Below, in pieces: positions 31,501 to 38,425 of a stretch of DNA of 38,425 bases. Under the pieces are notes generated by a model. It saw only the letters and a program-made list of their open reading frames with translations. It was not told the origin of the DNA and ran no database searches. The stretch spans positions 1 to 38,425 of the forward strand of contig NCSJ02000384.1 in NCBI GenBank assembly GCA_002812745.2, read 5' to 3'. A program made the position numbers and the translations under genes. Source of the DNA: Scytalidium lignicola (taxonomy: Eukaryota > Ascomycota > Leotiomycetes). The first letter of the stretch is position 1. Each line of letters opens with the position of its first letter.

Positions 31501-32751
31501 CACTCCATCAGCCGGGACCAGATCGCCGGCTTCCAGATGCAACACACCTCCAGCAAGGACGTCGTAAATCGAGATTTGCATTGACTTCCCTGACCGGATG
31601 GCTCTAACGATGCGATCGTCTTTCTATCATGACAGTTAGCCACCTCTCCGAGCACGCACGAAATTACCTACCTTCTTATTGAGCTTGGTGAACTGTCGCT
31701 CTTTCTGGTAGTCATTCAGAGATCCAACAACTACGACGATAGCGACGGCGGCCATGATTGTCACTCCTTCCACCCACCTAACTTTAGGTCCACCATACCT
31801 GCCTGACTGTCCAAAGTCCTGATATAGACCCAAGCCTAGGGAGATGGCAGCGACGACAGTGAGAATGATCAGCACCTTGTCGTTGAACGTCATCCACATG
31901 ATTTGCAAGAGATTCTTGCTCTTCTTCTCTGGGAGACGGCTGGTGCCAAAGACACGCTTTCTATCCACATATCGCTCAGAGCTTGCGTGGCGTATTGATG
32001 AAGACGTCGTGGAGCGCACAAGGCCACGAGGAGATGGCTTTCCTTTGCGGGGAAAGGCTGAACTTGTAGTCGCAGTGACTTCATCGAACTCCACAGTCCC
32101 GTCCAAGGCCATCTCATCTAGGCTCAATCCGCTCGAGCAGTCTGTTCGCAGGCCTAGCACAAGACCATGCAATCCTCCTAAAGCCCAGAAAGCTGTGAGG
32201 CTCTTAGGATTGAACAATTTGGAAAGCTGGCCTGGTGAGGAGGCGAACGGGTTATCCTCGACGTGGAATTTGTGTTCCTCCACGGGATCGGCTTTCAACG
32301 GGTCATCATGTCCCAGCCTCTTAACGGATATTGAGAGCCCTCAAAATCTGATGCAGTAGGCGTTGGGAATAGAGTCTCTCCACCATACGATGATAGGGAG
32401 CGGTGATCGAGTGAGCTAGCCCTCGAGCGCGTGCCTGGAATAGCAAGGAGATTATGCGGATCTGGTGACTTGTCGTTTCCTCTGGAAGTAGGTTGCAAGG
32501 TGTTGTAAGGTGAGGCAAGTCTCGACTCAAATGAAAGCAACGGCCTGTTCTCGATGGATATGGATCGCTGACGGTGAGCGGAAGAGAAGGAACTCGAAGG
32601 TGACGAAGGTTTCTCGGCAAGGTGTGGTAATATTGTGCGGAATACTGATAGCGGAAGTGTCGATTGTAATTGTTGGAGCCCGCTGTCTCAGGGCTGGGTT
32701 CGCATGAGATATTGACTCTTTAGAATTGGAAATATCCTTCGTATCTCCCAT
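28587..32751 (-). pseudogene. P2B-type Ca2+-transporting ATPase (PMCA/PMC1-like) with three in-frame stops
   Basis: Exons 32751-31672, 31623-29737, 29680-29298 and 29244-28587 join in phase to 1336 codons, typical length for fungal vacuolar or plasma-membrane Ca2+ pumps. Motifs in order are HVEDNPFA..NPKSL (N-terminal), TGES actuator loop, VPEGLPLAVTLALA in M4, the phosphorylation site DKTGTLT (near 30,899-30,919), [14 protein letters not shown], and the last membrane helices with WVNLIMDTFAALALATDPP. Three stops break it: TAA at 30333-30331 (relatives have Tyr), TAG at 30216-30214 (Gln in relatives, GI-Q-DPLRPG), and TAA at 29380-29378. In the N-terminal linker the frame also shifts near 32,600 and back near 32,330. 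The rest is well conserved, so inactivation looks recent. A GTAAGT just before the ATG may be a 5' UTR donor. Confidence 0.85.
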
Positions 32752-33419
32752 ACTTACGGAGGGTTGATATTACGGACCGAGATTGATTTGTGGGAGCTCG
32801 ATTCTTGCAGAAATAGTGCGTAGTAGAGGTAGAGGTAGCAGATCGACGGTCAATCTACTCTAACCCGTCTCGAAGTTGCAGCTGTAGGTATCAAAGAGGA
32901 ATTGCAGCTGAAGCAAGCGGGCTAGTCAAGAAAGCAAGGCCCTGTTTCCTGATTGAATCCACTGTACGAGGGCGCGTTTTGAGCAACAGGTTGAGGTTGC
33001 TCTCTTCAACGGACAGAGCTCATAGGAATGTCCAGACCGTTTCCGTCAACATCAATACCGCGATTCTCTAAACCAACAGCACTCAACAAAANTGCTTTGG
33101 GTTAGCGCGGGGGCTGTGCAAAAGCACTAGACGCTCGGGAGCCGGGAAAACCAAAAAAGGCATTGAAGACGAGCAATGGAAAGGATGGTGAATTTATTTC
33201 ACGACAATGTGCATGTCTGTAGGCCACTGTCAAACCGGATTCAGCAAGAGAGTGACAATTACCGATAGAGTTACCCATCCGATTTAAGGTACTGAACGTC
33301 GTAGTTCAAACTCCAAGAGGTCCACCGTGACTGCCCTGGCCATGAAATTGGTGGTGTAGATTCATCCACTCAGCCCCCTGTCTTTGTCCAATCCCATCAA
33401 CGTGTACTCCTAGGAGTGA
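32752..33419. other. Upstream region of the Ca2+-ATPase
   Basis: About 670 bp without a gene on either strand; contains one N at 33092. The minus-strand part nearest 32,752 should be promoter and leader of the ATPase gene. Confidence 0.5.
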
Positions 33420-33597
33420 TGTGTTCCCAGGACAGGGATGTTCCCAGGACAGGTCACGTGCGACGCACGTCTAACAACTCTAAGTGCTCTAGAGTTAGAG
33501 ACGTTAGAGTTGGTAGAGCACCTGCATATTTCATTGTCTATATAAGTAGCTAGTAGTCACTCATTATATGGGAACCTTGTGTTCAACTTAAGTTACA
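33420..33597 (+). repeat. LTR-like sequence A (probably solo or truncated LTR)
   Basis: It starts near TGTGTTCCCAGGACAG (with a 17-bp tandem of GTTCCCAGGACAGG) and ends AAGTTACA. It shares a pattern with sequence B at 34,903-35,090: TCACGTG, then ACGTCTA, then CATTGTCTATA, then GGAAC, TGTGTTCA, CTTA and GTTACA. No exact target duplication is seen, so the left end is uncertain. Confidence 0.45.
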
Positions 33598-34335
33598 GTA
33601 ACCCGTAAAATCAGCTTTCCAAACAAACTCAATGATTTTAGTTTAGTCCCATAACTTTTGGTGCACTAGTACAATTTTGGTTAGCGAGGATTTAACCACC
33701 AGATAAGCGAATTTTTGGATGTCCATATTAAGAATGACACATGAAATACTGTTGCCTGAGTTATTTGGCTGAGAATGCTGATTAAGCTTCCCATTGGCCG
33801 ATACCGGTGGATTTGGTCACGTTATTCTCGCTCAACTAATTGTAATGCACGTGATTTTGCCATTTGCCTAGCCCGAAGTCCTATTGTAGCATTTTCAACC
33901 CATCTTTTGTAGGAGTACTGCAATTTCGAAATAGGCTTAACCTTTAAACCTTCAATTAACTATTAGCTATAATGTAAATTTTGGGGAATATCTGGCTATT
34001 TCTTATATCAAAGACGGCCATCGTACAGTATATTTTGTTATATAATTACTGTACAGAAGATTCTAGAACCTAGGTGGCAATTATGGATGACTAAATAGAA
34101 GGATTACCTTAACACAAATAATTTATAGCAATTTACATCGAATCTTACAAACAGTCAAAAAGCAATCCAAGAGTATTAACAAACTTTAGCCAAAAAGGAT
34201 CTTTAAGAAGCGGAATTAATTAATCATACAAAAAGAGTACAAAATCAAAGGAACCAAAACCGTTATCAAGGACAAACTAATAAAATACAACTTTGATATA
34301 AACAGGATTGTTGGTAAACGCGCCAAAAGTAAAAA
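33598..34335. other. Repeat-derived non-coding sequence
   Basis: No gene. Composition drifts toward AT to the right. Likely internal remnant of the element carrying LTR-like sequence A. Confidence 0.4.
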
Positions 34336-34678
34336 CTATTTCTAAAAGACGTTTTTCATTTTCTTGTTTTTTTTTTTCTTCCATTTTCTCTAGTTCCTTT
34401 ATAGTAAAAACACCTTTTGCAAGCATATCTTTACTCTTAGTACAAAGCTATCATTTCAAACAGCGAAAACGCATTAATTTTGCAGTCTTCTTTTAAATAA
34501 TGCGTTTAACCTTCTCCTTTTCATATTCTAAACGCTTGTGTTCTGAGAAAAAACACTTTAGTTCCTCTAGGTTAAGATCTGGGAATTCATATTTACTGCT
34601 ACGTTTAGTGCACTCAGAACATTTTAAAGAGTCAGCGGAACGAATACAATTTTTGTTAATCTTCGCGCAAAATCAACA
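34336..34678 (-). pseudogene. Retroelement-associated accessory ORF with Zn-cluster-like Cys pattern and coiled coil
   Basis: One minus-strand frame reads through this block with four or five stops. At its start the cysteines lie as C-x2-C-x6-C-x8-C-x2-C-x6-(C), the last one being Tyr (TGT to TAT). This is the spacing of a fungal Zn2Cys6 binuclear cluster; a stop also replaces a Trp-like codon inside the first C-x2-C. After it come charged, Leu-spaced stretches (EEKKKQENEKRLLEI at the end) that would form a coiled coil. The stops are TGA, TAA and TAG at Trp- and Gln-like positions, as RIP gives. It lies between LTR-like sequences A and B. I read it as a relic of a DNA-binding-like protein carried by a retroelement. 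Function unproven. Confidence 0.5.
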
Positions 34679-34902
34679 TTTATTTGTTATAATATAACCG
34701 AGAAGTTTTATTTTATCTACCTTGCACAAACGAGTTTGGTAATCAAAGGATTTGGGTAGCATAATAAAAAGAAAAGAAGACTATGGTTAGCTTGAGATAT
34801 TTCGATCTTATGTTTTAAGCGTTAAGGCGATACTAGCACAAAAAGGGAATAATATTACAGTTTTGACCTTACAAGCCTTGTTTGCGCAGGCCTGAAGCTT
34901 GA

Positions 34903-35090
34903 TGTCACGAAATAACATACAGAGAACCTAGGGACTATGTGATCACGTGACGTATAGGGACGTCTAGGGCGTATAGGGGGACTAAGGCTATACGGGTCTA
35001 TATAGCCTATAAGTCTTGGCACTATTCATTGTCTATAAGTATAACAGTCCTTACTTAGTAATTAGGAACTGTGTGTTCACTTAGGTTACA
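34903..35090 (+). repeat. LTR-like sequence B
   Basis: It ends CTTAGGTTACA and has the same ordered blocks as sequence A. Left boundary near TGTCACGAAATAACA is uncertain. A degenerate gag zinc-knuckle frame follows within about 110 bp, in the same direction, so it may be the 5' LTR of a truncated element. Confidence 0.4.
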
Positions 35091-35190
35091 ATTCTTCAAT
35101 ATATCTTTACTTCTTCAGAACATTTACCTTTGTCTTTAGTTTACTAGTGCTCCCTTACCATTAGTCACTTGACCACACGTGACCTTGGGA

Positions 35191-35379
35191 AGGATCCGTA
35201 ACATAAAGCTTAAAAAAGAAAAGAATTTCAAGAAGAATTCTAAGTTTAAAAGTAATTATAAACTTTTTAATGTGAAGTTTAAGGAATATAAGGAAAAAAA
35301 ACCTTGTTTTAAATGTGGACAATATAAACATTTTGTTAATAAATATAAAAATAAGACAAAACAAATTATTGCAGTTTAA
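35191..35379 (+). pseudogene. Gag fragment with one CCHC zinc knuckle
   Basis: A Lys/Asn-rich frame contains PCFKCGQYKHFVNKYKN, i.e. C-x2-C-x4-H-x4 with the final Cys changed to Tyr (TGT to TAT). CCHC knuckles of this kind bind RNA in retroelement nucleocapsids. Only about 60 codons survive. It follows LTR-like sequence B. The basic, knuckle-last arrangement would fit copia-type gag, but there is too little to classify. Confidence 0.55.
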
Positions 35380-35765
35380 ATAAATGTTATAAGAGTATTA
35401 CTACGCTTTAGGATTTAATTATCACCATTCCTGTATAAAGTTATTAAGTTTGCACTAAAAGCTACATAGAACTTTTTGCTAGAATTCTAAGGGAACTAGC
35501 AAGTAGCTAATAAGGTTTTAAATATAAAAACGCATTTAGCGTTGTTTGAATATTTTAAGATAAGTNAAAAAGTATTTGCGCTATTAAGAAAAGAGAAATT
35601 TTAATTATGAATGTTAATAAATACTAAAAATTAATAATAACTTTTATTTTGAACAAAGACAAATTATGTGAATAAAAGAAAATAACATAATGAACTTTAT
35701 TTTAATTAATAAAAGCTAAAAAGAATAATTTATTAACATTCTCGAATAAGACTAAAAAGAGTTAC
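35380..35765. other. AT-rich RIP-degraded sequence
   Basis: No gene or repeat boundary seen other than the LTR that begins at 35766. One N at 35566 next to an A run. Confidence 0.5.
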
Positions 35766-36120
35766 TGTTATAAAACTATGCTATCCAGGTCACTGGATAG
35801 CCAGGGGTAAGGTAGATGTTCAGGGACTATGGAAACATGTAACACAGGCAACTAAGTTAAAGGTAGGATCCAGTAATGTATTTAGATTGAACACAAGGAG
35901 TCTACTCTTATGTTCTTACAACATGCTTATATAGATAATGGAATATAGTTGGATCGTTGGATTACTATGATCCCCTGATCCAAGTCCTTAGATCATTAGA
36001 TTACTTTAATCTAACGATCCTAATTATGTAATTTCTTAATTGTTAAGTTCTTTGTGTATATCCTCCGTGTACTAAGCCTTAGGCTTACATTAATTAACTT
36101 GTTTGGTCAAACTTGTAATA
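35766..36120 (-). repeat. 3' LTR of the right-hand Ty3/gypsy element
   Basis: About 355 bp. On the plus strand it starts TGTTATAAAAC and ends CTTGTAATA; the terminal CA has become TA, as RIP would do. It abuts the PPT on its right. The left flank is GTTAC; the matching target duplication would lie beyond the window. Confidence 0.6.
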
Positions 36121-36133
36121 TTATCCCCTTTTT
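36121..36133 (-). other. Polypurine tract of the right-hand element
   Basis: Minus strand AAAAAGGGGATAA ends exactly at the LTR, with the same GGGGATAA ending as the PPT at 8194-8208. Confidence 0.65.
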
Positions 36134-36329
36134 ATACTAACATTACCTTAATACTTAATTATTGTTATGAATAATCTTATTATTTATTAATTCATTTTTT
36201 CTTTTTAACATATTACCAAAACATTCAAGTCTTGACAATAACAATTTATTAGAATGGTTATAATCAAGAAAATACTAAGAAAGATTAAGTCTTAGTATTT
36301 ATATTCAAAACCTTAAGATTAAAGTAATA

Positions 36330-36836
36330 CCTTGTTTATATTGTGAATGAAAGGGACTATCATACAAGATGGTTCCTAACTTTGATCATTGTAAAGAGTA
36401 TATTTGTAATAACTGCAAATATAATGATGAGTATCTTTATATACCTTCTTAAGAGTTATATAAATGTGAGGACGAATGCCTTTCCTTTGAGTATAAGAAG
36501 ACTTTCATCACTTTGACCTAAGCTTCTTAAGCATTAACTAAGGTTATTGCTTATCTTGCCTGCTTAGATAAATAACAGATCTTCCTTTGGAAGTGTACTA
36601 AGGAAATGATATACTATAGTCTAAAGACCTTAAATGAATTAAACATTAAGAAGAGCAAAGAGAAGTAAGAAAAATAAAGTTTCTTATAACTCTTAAAGTT
36701 GCATTTTACTAACTTAAGCATAACTTCTTCCTCTGCTGTTAACCTTTTCTTTTTCAACCTTATAATTCTATCATTTGGAAATCTATTCTAAGATGAGTTT
36801 AATAATATTCTTTTAATAACTTCTTATAACTTATAA
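36330..36836 (+). pseudogene. Antisense accessory ORF of the right-hand Ty3/gypsy element (Cys-rich plus charged helix)
   Basis: One plus-strand frame runs from before 36330 to a stop at 36834-36836, with some ten internal TAA/TAG/TGA at Gln- or Trp-like codons. It starts with a Cys-rich part (C-x2-C near 36333, DHCKEYICNNC near 36383) where several Cys look changed to Tyr. Next come LTKVIAYLACLDKQQ and KCTKEMIYYSLKTLNELN, a charged helical block, and an acidic/aromatic end AVNLFFFNLIILSFGNLF. From memory this order matches a family of dispersed fungal hypothetical proteins (Cys-rich, then RKQ-rich helix, then DPSFW-like tail). It is opposite to pol and overlaps the chromodomain end. Probably a retroelement accessory protein; role unknown. 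Confidence 0.55.
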
Positions 36837-38425
36837 GATTAAAAGTAAGTTCTTATTTATTCTTGTTTTCTAAGTACTTTATTCATTTAATCAAGTATTA
36901 CAATTTCTTATAATATATCCTATAACTAATAATTTTCTTAACTTCATATTCTTTTTCTAGATCAACTTCTTTTAGCATTAGTGTTTGGGCGTTTTCAAAG
37001 TGCTAGTTTGAGAAGTGAAACATGGAAAACAGGATGTATCTTAACTGTTGTTAGTAACTTCAATTTATATGTTAAAGGTTTATAAACTTCTTCGATTTCA
37101 TATGGTCCTATCTTTACCCAGTCTAGTTTATTACTTGGTCTTGTTGTTTTGATGTTTTTTCTAAGAAGATAAACTTTATCCCCTTTTTTGTATATTGGTT
37201 CTACTAAGCATCTGTGATTGTAGTACTTCTTTATTCTTTCTTTGGTATATTGAAGTAAGTTTCTGATCTTTTCTTGTATTTCTTTTATCTGTTTTGCATG
37301 GATCTTTGCTGATTCACTTGTGGATTCTAATTCTAGTCTGGTGTGGAACCCTTCTGGTTCTTGTCCATAATTTGCATAGAATAGGGTGATTTTAGTTGAT
37401 TCATGTAGTGTACTATTGTACGCCATTTCTGTTATTGGCAAGTAATCAACCTAATTATCTTGATCATAGTTGACATAGTATCTCAGGTATCCTTTTAACT
37501 ATTTGTTTAGATGTTCTATTTTCCTGTTGGTTTGTGGATGTTATGTTGTTGACAACTTCCTCTTGACTCTTATTCTTGTTGTTATTATTTCCTAAAACTT
37601 AGATGTAAATCTAGTATCTTTATCAGAGATTATCTGCTTTAGTAGTCCTTATTGAGATACTATTCTTCATAAGAATATATTGGTTACCTCTTCTGCTCCC
37701 TAGGTCTCTCTGAACGGTTCAAATATTGCAAAATTGGTATAATGTTCAGTTATTACAAAGATGAAGTTATACTTGACCTTTGTAGTATGATTTGTGGAAA
37801 CTGGTAGTTTTACAATAAAATCCTATCTAATTAGTTCTTATGGATTGTTAGGTATCTGTGTAAAGTGTAATTGTCTTTAAGGCTTCCTTCTTGGATTTTT
37901 AGCCTTCTTACAGATTTTGCATTCCACAATTACTTTCTTGACTATCGACTATAGTTTCATGATAAAGTAATCCTTATTGATTTGGTAATAGTATCAGGCT
38001 ACTCTTATATGTCCATTGTATAGCAAATTATATTGTTCTCTGACAAATTCTTTTGTTAGTTTTGTTAGTATGTATAGCCTTTTGTTCTTATACCAGACGT
38101 TCTTGATTTTCTCCTACTTGCCCTTAGTCATATTTGGTAACACATTTCCTTCTCTTTCCTTTTCAGTTGTTTTGCTGATCAAATCAGCCTAGTGTTTGTC
38201 TGTTATCGTTAAGATAGCTATAAGTTGTTCTTTATTATATATTAGGAATCCACTTTTGTCTTCTTTCAATATAAGTTCACTTTCTTCTTTTTCCTTGGCT
38301 GAGTACTTAGGTTTCTGACTTAGAGCATTTGCTTTTCTATTGTCTTTGCCTTTAATATGAGTAATCTTAAAATCATACTTGGATAACTTCTTTGCTTATT
38401 GTGCTTGTCTTACATTCAATTACTT
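36800..38425 (-). pseudogene. Pol 3' portion: RNase H end, integrase and chromodomain
   Basis: From the right edge inward: an RNase H tail (ITHIKGKDNRKANALS near 38,350), the integrase zinc domain ending CKICKKAK (near 37,900), core strands QDFIVKLPVS, FIFVITEHYTNFAIF and SDKDTRFTSKF, then HPQTNRKIEHLN, a 148-codon open frame 37441-36995 with the GDKVYLL and IGPYEIEEVY parts of the integrase C-terminus, and FHVSLLKLA. One base is out of phase right after this. A chromodomain (EYEVKKIISYRI.. to a closing helix) follows at about 36,955-36,800. Several TAG/TAA codons lie at Gln/Trp positions. The protein inserts retroelement DNA into chromatin; this copy is inactive. Confidence 0.85.

Larger units (their letters stand above)
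35766..38425 (-). mobile_element. Partial Ty3/gypsy chromodomain retrotransposon, minus strand, runs off the window
   Basis: Reading on the minus strand from the right edge: RNase H end, integrase, chromodomain, a region with a plus-strand accessory frame, PPT, and the 3' LTR. The 5' half lies outside the window. RIP damage is moderate; long motif runs and a 148-codon open piece of integrase remain. It differs in LTR sequence and length from the first element, so it is another family of chromovirus. Confidence 0.85.

Noticed and set aside
1..38425. CRISPR arrays, rRNA or tRNA genes, bacterial operons or ribosome binding sites
   Set aside because: None seen. Spliced genes and RIP show fungal nuclear DNA; I could not run a tRNA covariance search, so a diverged tRNA cannot be fully excluded.

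Overview
The window looks like nuclear DNA of a filamentous ascomycete (Pezizomycotina). The evidence is the presence of many short GT..AG introns of about 48-85 nt with CTRAY-like branch sites, a Zn2Cys6 regulator, an UNC-93-like carrier, a fungal-type P450 and a vacuolar-type Ca2+ pump. The flanking repeats carry the signature of repeat-induced point mutation (RIP): C-to-T and G-to-A changes, Gln codons turned into TAA/TAG, and almost no transversions. I cannot name the species.

Layout. Bases 1-11,200 are a very AT-rich repeat block. It holds one full-length Ty3/gypsy chromodomain retrotransposon (149-8452, 244-bp LTRs, TTTAA target duplication), a 434-bp inverted-repeat element with little RIP (8749-9182), RIP wasteland, and a near-perfect 342-bp palindrome (10,815-11,156) just before the base composition changes. 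From 11,200 to about 33,400 the sequence is a gene island of normal composition. It contains an HSL-type alpha/beta hydrolase, a patch of decayed Helitron-like sequence (13.2-15.9 kb), a lone C-terminal piece of a Gfo/Idh/MocA oxidoreductase, a C-terminally short UNC-93-like carrier, a Zn2Cys6 transcription factor, a cytochrome P450 convergent with it, a Ser/Thr-rich single-pass membrane protein, a small conserved protein, and a P2B Ca2+-ATPase. From 33.4 kb to the end come repeats again: two related LTR-like sequences, a retroelement gag fragment, and the 3' part of a second chromodomain Ty3/gypsy element on the minus strand that runs off the window.

Gene action. Hydrolase, carrier, Zn2Cys6 regulator and P450 within 12 kb could be a small catabolic or secondary-metabolite cluster, or what is left of one; no backbone synthase is present. 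After splicing, the hydrolase (336 aa), regulator (673 aa) and P450 (507 aa) are intact. In the first two, this requires treating an ambiguous N beside a homopolymer as a surplus character. The Ca2+-ATPase keeps all its catalytic motifs and spliceable introns but carries three in-frame stop codons and a pair of compensating frame changes, so it is probably a young pseudogene.

The most unusual signal is in the repeats. RIP-degraded retroelements at both ends carry an extra reading frame antisense to gag-pol, downstream of the chromodomain. In the right-hand block two of these frames have a cysteine-rich, Zn-cluster-like N-terminus followed by a charged helical region, which suggests a retroelement-encoded DNA-binding accessory protein.
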